From Rhyacophila brunnea (Eukaryota; Arthropoda; Insecta; Trichoptera; Rhyacophilidae), in the NCBI GenBank assembly GCA_022495005.1, contig JAGYXB010001072.1, positions 248,001 to 312,000 on the forward strand: a stretch of 64,000 nucleotides of DNA. The letters run 5' to 3'. Position 1 is the first letter of the stretch, and every line of letters starts with the position of its first letter. The notes under the pieces were generated by a model that was given only the letters and a program-made list of their open reading frames with translations, ran no database searches and had not been told where the DNA came from. Positions 35,266 through 47,300 of the stretch are shown here, in pieces. A program made the translations under genes and the position numbers.

Positions 35266-35938
35266 AAGATATTAAATACTCATGATTTAGTTCTAAGTAC
35301 CCCACCTACTAAGTTTAAAATTTATAATCAGGTCGCAAAAATGTTCCCAGATATAAATAAATCTACTTATCGAGATAATTGACTTAATCCAGCTTATGCG
35401 TAATCCATAGACAACGATTTATTCGATCGAGCGTATTTCTATATAGGTTATTTTAAAAATAAATTAATATTTGTTTTATAAAAAACATTTTATTATGTAA
35501 AAATGCTTATACTATGGAAACAATTGGCATGATATTATAACTATGTACAGAATTTAAAAAATAATACATACTATTAAACACTAGACTAATACGTTCATTA
35601 TAAATATATTGGAATGCCTTCATTAATAGTTACTTATAGTATATATATAGAGATTTTCTTATATATTATAGGTATAATAGTAAATGGCAATTTTTGATTA
35701 TTACAATAATTATTAATCTAATATACTTACGTACCTCTTAGAGGTACCATCTAATACTTAGAAGTGTAGATATTATTTGAAATTTGGTATGCTATAAAAA
35801 ATTACTAGTGCCTACCATAAATATAATAATATTACATTATAATCGTCTTATGGTCTCCATGGTTACATGGTAATAATAAAACATGAGAATGACAATATTT
35901 GTATTTTCTTTAGGGTAAAAAATTCAGGGTTGATGTAT
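35266..35938. other. Downstream of odorant receptor
   Basis: AT-rich intergenic DNA, no recognised feature apart from the candidate poly(A) signal. Confidence 0.5.
35356..35361 (+). promoter_or_regulatory. Candidate poly(A) signal of the odorant receptor
   Basis: AATAAA 91 bases after the stop codon, the first such hexamer downstream. In AT-rich DNA chance matches are frequent. Confidence 0.35.
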
Positions 35939-36103
35939 ACAAGTGGTGAAGAGTGGAGTTATGCTGTTAAGATCCGACATAAGCCGTGCACACTAAACTT
36001 TGTCAGATATACGTATTTGTTTTTATTGAACTGCGATTATACACTACAGATAGAGTTGGTTTGTTATTAAATTTAAATAAACCCTGCGTAAACGAAGCTA
36101 TAA

Positions 36104-37970
36104 TCTCTATATATATATAAAAATCTCGTGTCACGATGTTTGTGGTCGAACTCCTCCGAAATGGCTCGACCGATTTTTATGAATTTTTTTATGTATATTT
36201 TTTAGGTATGAGAATAGGTCAACAAGTATATTTCATACCGCTAGGTGATTAGGGTATCTCTATCCAAAAAAAAAATCTTTTATTTTTTTGACAATTTTTT
36301 TTTGTATTTTTTTTATTATTTGGCATAAAAAAATACCAATAACTCCAAATTTTCAGCCTCCTACCCCCACCTTCCCATTTTTTAATCGCGATTATATTAT
36401 TTTTGTATGAACAAATTTAACCGTCGTTCGTATTTTCAAACAGAACGAAATTATTTATGTTGTTGAATGACAGATGGCGCTACGTCCGAGAAGAATTCAA
36501 GAGAAGCGTCGCGTCATTTTGACATTTCATTCGGCATATCATAACGCAGTGCGTGCAAAATTTTGTACGATTTATTTTAATTTATCTATTTTTATGTGCA
36601 TGTATCAAAGTCACAATGCCAGCAAGATGCAAGGAGGGCTATTTGGGCCGTCGAACGAATAAAACAACAAACATGCGAAATAGTAGAGCAGAAAGAACAG
36701 ACGAACAAATCCAACAAGATAACAAAAATTTGCGTGTAAGCATGTCGCAATTGCGTGCATCTCAATCACAAGAGGCACGAGCTGAACGAAATCAACAACG
36801 ACAATTGGAACGGAGCCAAGCGCGCCGGTTTGTAGTTAACACACGCAGAGCAAATAACCGACAACGCCAACAAGTACATCGAACATTTATATCCGCTTCG
36901 TTTCTTCGTCTCGCATTCGAGTACGAGCCAGATATTGAATATTCCGCTCATCCGAAAGTGCTGATTGGTGCTATGGACAAAGAATGTCCCCATTGTCATG
37001 CGCTCAAATTCAAACATGAGTCAGCCGGGATGGGTCATCAGGAAAAGTGCAACTACCAGAAATTGAGATACCACAAGAACCATTGAACGGCTTGCTCATC
37101 GGCACGGTTCCAGATTCAAACCTGTTCCTGAAGTCCATTCGCACATTCAATTTATGCTTCCAAATGACTTCGTTCGGAGCAACAGAAATAGTTCACAATA
37201 CTGCGGCAAATGGTCACCAATTCCATTCTACGTTCAAAATCAAAGGCCAAGTATACCACAAAGTAGGCTCATTGCTGCCAATGCCAAACGAACCACATAA
37301 ATTTTTACAAATCTACTTATGGGCGGTGAGGACATCAATCATGTGGATGCACGTTGCGGCTACAATGGCCTCAATTCGCCTAATGCCAGGGGCATCGTCG
37401 GCGAACTATACGCCCTGTTGAATGAGCACAATGGATTATTGAAATTCTTTAAAGCACACATGCACGAATTGCAAAGTGACAATCACGCTATTGTCATCAA
37501 TACTGATAAAACACCAGCTGGAGAGCACGTTCGTCGATTCAATGTGCCTGTTGTTGACGACATTACTGGAATCATAGTTGGCGACCGCACATCGACGCGA
37601 GAAATCGTGATTCGAAGAAGAAACAATAATCTGGAGTTCATCGCTGACACACACCGTTCATGCGACGCTCTTCAATATCCGCTAATTTTCTGGAAGGGAC
37701 AAGACGGATATTGCATAAACATTAAATAACGAGATCCTGTCAAGGTAATTCATTCATTATGAACATCATTACTCATTTTGAATTGAGAAAATGAATGGTT
37801 GATATTTTTTTGTTTTTATCGGCGGTCATCGTCTACAGCGCTCTATTCCTCTTTCTGTCATATATCCCATCCCCACACACTTACGATACATTCGTTATTT
37901 TTTATTTAACAACCAAAATATTCACTAGAAATAATTTATATGGCAGAACAACGTTTGCCGGGTCAGCTAG
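36104..37970 (+). mobile_element. Truncated Helitron
   Basis: The 5' end begins TCTCTATATATATATAAAAA, followed by the characteristic CTCGTGTCACGATGTTTG and CGAAATGGCTCGACCGATTT. The 3' end is CGTTTGCCGGGTCAGCTAG with the terminal CTAG and a T after it; no target duplication is expected. These ends match the widespread arthropod Helitron type. The body holds only the N-terminal part of the Rep-helicase protein, so at 1.87 kb it is a deletion derivative that could move only in trans. Confidence 0.85.
36616..37729 (+). pseudogene. Helitron replicase N-terminal region, two frameshifts
   Basis: The frame starts at MPARCKEGYLGRR and goes through a basic, Gln/Arg-rich region to FEYEPDIEYSAHPKVLIGAMD and CPHCHALKFKHESAGM. 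It shifts near 37,035 into PEIEIPQEPLNGLLIGTVPD and on to YHKVGSLLPMPNEPHKFLQIY. It shifts again near 37,325 into DARCGYNGLNSPNARGIVGELYALL..., ending IFWKGQDGYCINIK at a stop at 37,729. This is the Helitron_like_N domain order. The HUH nuclease and helicase motifs are absent, so the product cannot be an active transposase. Confidence 0.85.
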
Positions 37971-38375
37971 TAGATATCCATATATCTATAAAATATTCAA
38001 AATTGTGCCATTAAATCATACATACTTTTCGATTTTTTATAGATAGAAGAATATTTTTTATTTATTATGGTTTGGTTAAGCAGAGTCTAATGAATAAAAA
38101 AAAATCTTCTACAATTTCTAATAATAAATGTATTTTTAATTCAACGAAAACACTTAATAAGTATGGCTAAAGAAGTGTGCACAGTATTTTTGTCGGATCG
38201 TTTATTGCATACCTAAACTATTATGGTTTGTTTAGGCAGGGTTTAATTACATTTTAAAAACTAACCATTACCATTTGTAATTTGTATTCTTAGTTTAATG
38301 AAAATAAAACAAAGTATGACTGACAAAGCTTAGTGCGCACTATTTATGTAGAATCTTCACAGCCTAAATCCAACC

Positions 38376-38590
38376 GATAGAATCGCTAAAGGATTGCATT
38401 CGCGAAAATCCTAAATCGTTTTGGGATTATATAAAAAGGGATGGTGGATTTGCCAATTCGATGACATGGAAAGGCGAAAAGGTGACTGGACATAGAGTGG
38501 CAGAAGCTTTTGCTGGTCCTTTCCGATCCGTCTAAGCAAGTAGTATTCCGAGTCTAGATGTCGCCTCAACATCAAGAAAACAATCATTCA
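38376..38590 (+). pseudogene. Jockey-type LINE fragment (endonuclease-RT linker)
   Basis: Translation gives ENPKSFWDYIKRDGGFANSM, then TWKGEKVTGHRVAEAFAGPF, then an in-frame stop followed by SSIPSLDVAS. The NPKSFW.Y pattern is the conserved linker between endonuclease and reverse transcriptase in jockey-like elements. Confidence 0.7.
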
Positions 38591-40958
38591 TGCGGTGCCC
38601 AATTAAAAGACAAAGAATAAAAATTTCGTCTAAAAGTAGAGGATGCGTGCCTCCACAGAGTGAATTTGAGCTAACCGTTGGGCTTGAATACGTTAACCAG
38701 GTATATACATGAATTTAAGCCACAATATAATCCAGGGTCTATATTTATATCGACAACGTTCTTTTGTTGATATTAAGGTGAAGCCTTTACACAGGCTTTA
38801 TAAAAGAGGCACCTAGCGGAAAAATACGAAGCTTGCAATTTGAGACATTTTTTGATAATTTACAATTTAAACTGTATTAATAATTCATAAATATGTATCT
38901 GAAAACATTAAAAAGAAATATATTTTTTATTTTAAGTCAAAGATAAAACTACAATTTCAGAAAAATGTTATAAAATGTGAATTTTGTGCAGGGTCCCACG
39001 TTATTATTATATATTATTTTATAGACTTATTTATTATTAAGTTTTCTATTTTTTGTAATAGAGATTTTTGACTAATTCATAGTTTTAATATTTTTTATAT
39101 TCATTTTAAAAAACATCTATTTTTATAAAAATATAAATGTGTATAACTTCCTTATAGTATTATATGTATATATAATATGTAAAAATACTATATATATAGA
39201 ATCCTTTATAGTCATAAAAAAGCTGAGTAAAGGCGTCGTCTTAAGGCAACATTACATTATTATCATATTATGTAGGTTTTAAGTTTTTACTTTGCACAAC
39301 AATTTATCTAATAATATTTTTTATAAATAGCATCATGCCATTATTTGTTGCAATATATTGTATACTAAGGACAGTGTATCTGATAGGGATTTTAATACTT
39401 AATTAGTTTTTAATAATAAATAACATTATATAATTATGTATACAGAAAGATTACTAATAATATTGTCTCGTATCACAATTTTCTCTATTTTCAATTCAAT
39501 ATAATAGTTTGGGAAAGTTACACAAGAAAAGCATTTGTATGCTTTATTCTTATTATTTTAGGGCGGTCTAAAAATTGTATAATATATTTTAATTTTATTC
39601 ATTTCATGACTTTACCAAAAATATCACATACAAATATTATTTTATATACCTAATTAAATAAGTACAATTTATAATAAATTACCTACATTGTCACAATTTT
39701 TATAACTATGCATAACATATTATTGTGAAAATTTACCCTTAAAAAAAATAATTTTCCAATCAGTTATCACCTGTGCATCAGAATATTGTCTTTGCTATTC
39801 GAAAATCGTATCGCATATCGCATTATATTTAGATTCAATCTTGATTAACTCAAAAGTAATACAATATCATACCTTGTGTTAAGTTAGAACTAGGGTGACG
39901 ATAAATAATAAAATATTTCAGAAACAAATTCACATTATTATTTCTAATTATGGATAAGTCATTTAATTATTATTTAAAAAAAATGTAAAATGCATGATGT
40001 AGTGAAATATTAAAACTTAAATTAAAGTAATTACTTAACTACCTAATGGTGTATTTATTTTTTTATTTAAATAAACTAAAACTTGTTTACATTCAATTAA
40101 TAGAATTATGTTATTTAAATTATGTGTTGTTCTGGTAAAAATACTACCTATCTATTATGGTACTTAATTATATTTTTATCGAACATCAGAGAAAGCTATT
40201 AAAATTTGATAGTACGTTTTTTGCTATACCGGTAATTTGGTTCAGTAAATATTTTAGTAAAGTTGTTCTATCCATTCCAATTTATTAAAAAAAGTTAAGA
40301 TTATAGAACATATAAATGTCGTTTATTTAGTATTACTTATATACAATTTATTGCAAATGTTAGAATCACTTAAAAGTTGCTTTTTTCCTATGAAATTTAC
40401 ATTTTCGACATGAACATTTTTACACGAACTACACAGAATTAAAAATAACAAAACACTATGTTAATTTAATAAAATTTGATACATGTACATTACATACCAC
40501 TTTCTATTTTATTATTATTGAGGCAACATTCTTGTTATTACCGTTATAAAAAACATTCTTTAATTAGGTATTGAAAGTAAATAATTAATGGAAACCTTGG
40601 AAACGAGTTGATGGAAATAAAACATTCACATTGAATGACTGACTATGTATACAGTTAAAATACTTAAGACACTACAAACTATTAAATTAATATACTGGTA
40701 TTTATTTTATTTCATACTTATTTATACATAAAAACAATAATTATATTGCATAATAATGTCAATAAAAATAATATTATGGCTTTCTATGTAATAAATCATA
40801 CTTTGTATGATATATCGTTTAGTTCACTTAATCGCCACTGTATGCACTAATTTTTCCGCATTTCTTGACATTTATAATACACTCTTCTTTTTCTTTTTTA
40901 CATTTAAGAATACACGTCATGATTCATTAGTATATTAGAATAGTTATTACTCTATAAT
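38591..40958. other. AT-rich intergenic DNA between convergent genes
   Basis: More than 2 kb of very AT-rich sequence with no open frame of note and no match to other repeats in the window. TTTATT (AATAAA on the minus strand) clusters near 40,700 could serve as poly(A) signals for the GH9 gene. Confidence 0.5.
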
Positions 40959-41328
40959 TCAAGCTTTAACATTTTTAAATCCTGCACTATTATTTCTAAT
41001 ATCATTATTTTTAAAAACTTTAAAATCCTCTGACACTTTTCCGATTTCTTTACTTATAATATTCGAGTCGGTGAACTTTTTCCGGCTGACGTGATGATAG
41101 TTTGTAGTCTTGTTCGGCTGATAGAGATCGACCAGCATCGCCAATGTGCTCTGGAAGCCAGAATTATAGTCTATGGTCACTTCGCTGTAAAGGTATTCCT
41201 CTCTGGAATCTTCGAATAGGTCGTTTTGGTTGGGTCCAGATACCAAGGCACCGTATAAGATTTGGGGATTTGGATCTTTGGACCTGAACTGGTCCCAGCC
41301 GCAAGGTAAGGGAATATCTGGACAGGAG
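40959..41328 (-). CDS. GH9 exon 8 (C-terminus)
   Basis: Codons 424-546 plus stop: SSCPDIPLPCGWDQF, LYGALVSGPNQNDLFEDSRE and EYLYSEVTIDYNSGFQSTLA. The acid Glu473 in the SEV motif is kept; the usual DDRxDY reads DSREEY. After DLYQP the protein continues with ~55 polar, Lys- and Asn-rich residues that normal GH9 proteins lack. Acceptor GCTTTCAG|C. Confidence 0.9.
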
Positions 41329-44300
41329 CTGAAAGCAATAATATTTGTGTTAAAACTAGAAATTCCAGCTTTTACCTACAACTTTTAAAGCTCTACGAGT
41401 AGGCTTATTGTACAATTTTTTTTTTTTTGAAAAACTGACAACATATCTATGGAAAATAATATCAAACGATTATATTTTATTCAATGAATAATTCAAAAGA
41501 TTTGAGAATGTAATATTTTTTAAATAATACTACAGTCCATGAGGCCCAATCGTAGTAGTGTAGTGAAACATAAGTGTAGTTAGTAATAGAAGTAAAACAA
41601 TCACAAATAGGTTCTCCAACTTTGATAGAATCACTTAAATTTATTCTGACCTAACCGGAAATCAAATCCGGAGCCACCGAACGAAAGGCCAGAGCCTTGT
41701 ATACATCATAGCATTTTTAATACAATAATTTTCGAGTCAAGTGTTATGTTGCAATAGACCTGCTAGGGTCAGTAGCTCCCCCATATCCTTTCATGGTCAA
41801 TCAGACAGGTATTTTAGCAATCTTATGGTATTGAGGTATTAAGTTTCTGATGCATATACCTGGAAGCATGATGAGGGTATTTCGGAGAATTGTGTCCATA
41901 GCCAACGACGAAGCTTTGACCACCGTCTCCCAGCATATAGTCGATTTGCTGTTTCGCCAGAGCTCGGTTCTCCTCAGGCGCTATGCCGATGTTCGCAACC
42001 TGAAAATGTTTTAAGATACAATTTATTATTTCATTACATATTGTTACTTTCATATTCAAATGGTGCTCTAACTGTCAATTATTATCTAAACTAAACTAAA
42101 AAACTAAAATTTAACTTCAAAAACTTTTTGAGAGCCTCCACACACATATATTATACTATTTTGCATAATTATCCAAAACAATTATTTAAAAACAAAAAAG
42201 ATAATATATTCATTCTTTGACACTGTTATATACGTTTGCTCGAGTAGTGCTCGGGTTCTTCAGATGTTACCATATTCAAAAAAAAATTATAATTCCTTAG
42301 AAGCCAGCTTGAAAGTGGGTCGATTATTTGGGCCACGCATCGGTTGAAATAACCGCAAGGTAGGGCAAGTTCAAAAGAAATTTTTGAGACTCCTTTACTT
42401 GAGGTTATATGGATACTATGCATGGTTTTATCCAAAGAGATTGGACTCCTCATTTTATCCAACTAGCTTAGTTATGCTTAACAACATATTGTAGCTTAAA
42501 CACTAGAAGATATCTATATTATTTGGCCACGTGTTTTTTTCCGAATCATACTCGGTGTAAATGAGAACTAGACCATTCTTAGTAGTATTAATCTGTTTGT
42601 CCCTGATAACCATCTTAGAAATCGGGACCATCAGTTGTTTGTTCTCCCAAGGTGCAGAACTAACCTACCATTGGCGATGACAATTGGTAGGGTATTAACT
42701 CTGTGCAACCAAATCGCTTCATATATTCAATTTACGTGAGGATGAATGGGTATTGTTTCATAAATTCTAAAAATAGGGACCACTTATCTCATTCAGTGTA
42801 CTTCCATTTATCTACGTTATAATGTTTGTATCTATTTAATCTTTATACTGTTTTTGTAATACTGCATAATATATTAATAATTTTTTCTTTATACTGTTTT
42901 GGTTTTAAATGTCATGTAGTGAACGTCTTAAATTTATAATTTTTTGTAAAGTTCACTATATGTGCATCGCAAACTCTCGTCTGTTTTCTTATCCACTGTG
43001 TTAGAGTTCGCTAAGAACCTATAATGGAGATGGGCAGGACACATAGCTCGAAGAAGGGACAATCGTTGGACAAATCTAGTCATCCAGTGGTAGGTACCTG
43101 AGAGATACAAAATGTCCGCAAGGCAACATTCAGCAGTGGATAGATTCGGGTTGATGATGATGACTATATCGAGGTCTTAATGTCAAACAACACTAGGTTC
43201 ATATCATTGAACCTGAATTGAACGAATCAAATGGCACCATTTGATTTGGAACCGTTTGGTAGAATGTCCACGGAAACGCTTTTCTGACAACTAATTAGTA
43301 TAGCCAGTATTTAAAATTAATTCATGACATATTAGTCTCTAAAACAGAAACATATTTATTGAAACGTCAACTTGTTATGAAATTCTAACCTCTTATCGTG
43401 GTCTACAATAATACAAATTTAACAAACTGTCGTATTCATTCATTTTAAATCTACAAAATATAAAGAATGTTTCATGAATAGGTAGCCATTTAGTTAATTC
43501 AAAAGATTTATAGGTATGACGAGTTTTTAAAAATTACTTTTGATTAAAGCTTTTCATAATAATTGACCACTTGTTCATGTCGACAGTATGATATTGTGAC
43601 TTAGACGACAATCGAACATATTAAATTGATAAAATTCGTTAGGTAAAATAAAGAACATTCCGGGTTGATTTAACACAGTTTGTTACCGTTGTCTCCGTTA
43701 CAAAATATAAATAAAATGAAAGTAAATTCTTGGTCTGACATAATAATTATAGTAATGATATTAAATCGAGCTCTTTGCATAGAAAATATGGCAGGATTTT
43801 GAGATAATAAGACCAAAAGCGGCGTTATGTTCGCGTATGGTTACTTATGAATAATATGTATTGATTATTAATCTATAATATACATAATTCAAGTGAACTC
43901 ATATGGTGTAAATGTCTAACATATTAATATGAACACCTCACGATATATAAATGCCGAATAATGCGTATCAACACTTTGACAAATTGCCATTAGTCTATGG
44001 ATCGTACGAATTGGTTTGACGTTTCATGTCAAACCATGGCTGATGGTCCGAGAACGGTTTTATTTTCAATGATACACTGAACCAAACGTCAAATCTCAAA
44101 CCATTTCCGGTCTACTTTCTACTCATACAATTTGTACGTATATTGTATATGGTTTAGTTTGATTTGTTTCGTTCAGGTTGAAAGATACGAACCTCATATC
44201 TACAGAAGTGCAAGTGCAGGTGAGCCAAAAAACGTTTTTTTAGTTTCTTGTAACTCATGATATCAAAATTTATAGGTATGGTTTAAAAAAAATATGATAA

Positions 44301-47300
44301 CAAGGGTAACTTTATGTACCTAGTTAACGTTAAACTTTACCTAGAAAAGGTTGACATAAATTTGTAGCCGAAAATGTAAAATAACGTTGTCTAAAAAAAA
44401 AAAAACACTTTTTTGTAGATAACGTTGTTTGATTTTAAGCACTCGATATATTGTACAAATAAATAAATTTGAATTTTAATAATTGTTTTAAAGTCACGTG
44501 TGAGGCCAAGCGATAAAAGTGCTGATTAAGCATTAGATCTTTTAGCTATGACTTCCATTGATGATGATTGGTATTAAAAGTAAAATTACACCACCTGTAG
44601 GCATAGGAACGAAACACTGGCAGCATGAGCCAAGGCACCAGCTCTCTCTATACATAGCAGTCCTTTAGGAGAGCGTCTTTGGCCCATAGCCTGGTGTTCA
44701 CAGAAGGCTGATGCTGCTTCTCTAAGATCGGAGCGATTCGTCAGCTGGGCCAGCAGCACTTGCACTCCAGCTACGCGGTGACCCATGAAGAATTCATTGG
44801 GACGTTCCTGAAATGGTTAATTGATTAAGGGCTTGCGCAGACAGAGAGCGGTCGGAGTTCTGCGTTCAACCGACCGTTGACCGCTAACGTTCAGGGACAG
44901 CAGACAGGTGGCGGTCAACAATAAGCGTTCCATTTGTTTACAAACGTTGTACTGACACAAGCGCTGCATAATGCGAGACCGCTATATTCCGACTGCGAGT
45001 GGAAGTGAGAAAGCACCGCTGTTGCGTACTCACTCCCCCGTGTGGTTTCGCTCTATGTTGTGTGACTGCTCAAATTCCTATGACGGGACTGGACGGGAGG
45101 TACGGCGTTCTTTGTAATTCCGGGCATAGAACTCCAGAACTCTAGCGTTCCAATTGACCGGCGCGGTCTGACCGCCGGCTGTGTACCCATACAGTATGAA
45201 GTCCATACAGTACAAAGAACGCCGAACTCCGAACGCGGAACGCAGACCGCCTGACCGCGCTCTGTCTGCGCAAGCCCTAAGTGGTATCATTACATGAGCA
45301 TTCTTTGTACCAATTTGCAAGACCCTAGGGCTTGTGTAAATGAGTAATGATGATATTTTTTTTGTATAAAAATTGTGTTTTCAATTAAGTACTTATAAGA
45401 TTATTTGTATACAAAATGCGTGGATGTGTTGTGAGGTCACTCGAAAGGAAAGAAGGAACGAAAATGTTATTCATATATTATCAGTATTATGATCTTTTAT
45501 GGTTATTTTTTTTATTGATTTATATATATTATTATAATATATTATGTATAACACAGTGGTGAAGGGTGGAGGTAGGTTTGTTAAGATCGAGCATTCACAG
45601 TGCACACTAAACTTTGGCAGTCATACGACTTATTTGTTTTCATTGAATCAAACGTACAAACTATACTAGTGGAGGTAGGCTGTGGAGATCCGACAAAAAT
45701 AGTACACACTTATTTTCATTGAATTAAAAGTATAAATTGCAGATGTTTTTTTTTTAATTCATGTTACTCATGTCGAAACCAAACCATAATAGATAAAAAA
45801 TGTTCCTTTATCTGTACCTAGTCTTTGTATGATTGATGGTTCGTCATGTGTTCTGTTAAATGATTATGACAAAATAAATAAGTCTTAAAAAAACTAGGAA
45901 TTGAGATCGCAAGGAGTGCTTTTTTAAAATGAGATGCCTCCTTAGCAAGCGAGACCTTAACCTAGGTCTGATACTGCGTAATATGGTCCGTTGTTATGTT
46001 CTCTCAATTATTTTCTGTGGTATGGAAGTATGGACGCTAAACCAAGAGATATCACGGAGATGTTGAAGTTCTCAATCGACTGGGAAAGAACCGAGAAGTT
46101 CTGCGTAGTATCAAAACCAGGTCTCGGCCACATTATGAGACGATAAAAGTACAGCATTTCCTAACGTGTCATTCAAGGAAAGATCAATGGTAAGCGTAAC
46201 AGATGACGAGGCCGCATTTCGTGGCTTAAGAACTTCCGTAATTGGTACGAGTGCAGCTTTACTGAACTGTTCCGGGTAGCAGATGATAAAGCTCTGACCT
46301 CCACTAGAAGATAAATAAACCTTGTAATGAGCAATACCTTTAGTCTGAAGACATTATAGTGATGATCCGCTTCGCTCAAGTAATAGGTGTTGTTTGTCGC
46401 TCTGAATAACCATGATGCAGCCCAAGCTAATTCGTCACCGTAATCTGTAGATCTGGAAAAATATCAGTAATGGTTATTTATCTTGCTTGAGACTTTCTTG
46501 AATGGTCGCATTAATTTTGGTTATTGGGTTGTAACCAGTGTTGTTCTTCCACCTTTTTTCACCGAAGTTTTGGGTATGGATAATAGAGGTATATCTCAAG
46601 AGATGATAACGTGTTGCATTGTACTGAAAAGGGTTCAGTTTAGCTATGAAAAGTATAATACGAAAGACAAACTACATTTAACTTTTTTATAAATACAGTT
46701 AGTCATAAAATCATAATTAATATATAAGTGTATACATACTCTAGTAATTTTAATGTAGATAACATGAATTTTGTTTACGATTGTCACATTTTCCGTGAAT
46801 TTATAGTTGCCCCACTGTTGTGTAATGGGTAGGTAGTTTTGAGGTGATAAAACCATTTTTTTAAATGTTCGATTCCGGTATTCGACTCTACCAAGTCAAA
46901 AATTGGAACCCCGGATTCATCGTTCGGTTTCAGTTATTTAGTAAAAACACCACTTCTTCTATTCAATGAATAATTCAGTAAACTTAAAAATGTTACATGC
47001 TTTATTGAACATACATAAAATGAAAACACCTGTAAGATATTATTATATAATATAACCATTTAAAAAAATCTTGTTAAAAAAAATACGACACCCAGAGGAA
47101 TTCAAATCAATAGTTAATTTCGTCACAATTATATAGGACGTAGCTTAGCGGTCAATGCACATGGGCGTGAATCGGGCGTGGGCGTTGTCGTATTTTTCAA
47201 AAAAGTTTTTTCCAGTGGTTATATATTTCTCACATGTATTTTCAAATTACGCATCTTTAAAAAAAACATTACAATTACTTACTCAAACCTATATAATGTC

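Larger units (their letters stand above)
35939..38370. mobile_element. hAT-like family 4 element, split by a Helitron
   Basis: The left end (AGTGGTGAAGAGTGGAG) and the right part after 37,971 (TATAGATAGAAGAATATTTT, ATTATGGTTTGG, AAGAAGTGTGCAC, GGCAGGGTTTAATT) match 8,693-9,737 in order. Without the Helitron (36,104-37,970) the element would be about 565 bp, so it has also lost part of its middle. Right terminus is degraded. Confidence 0.65.
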
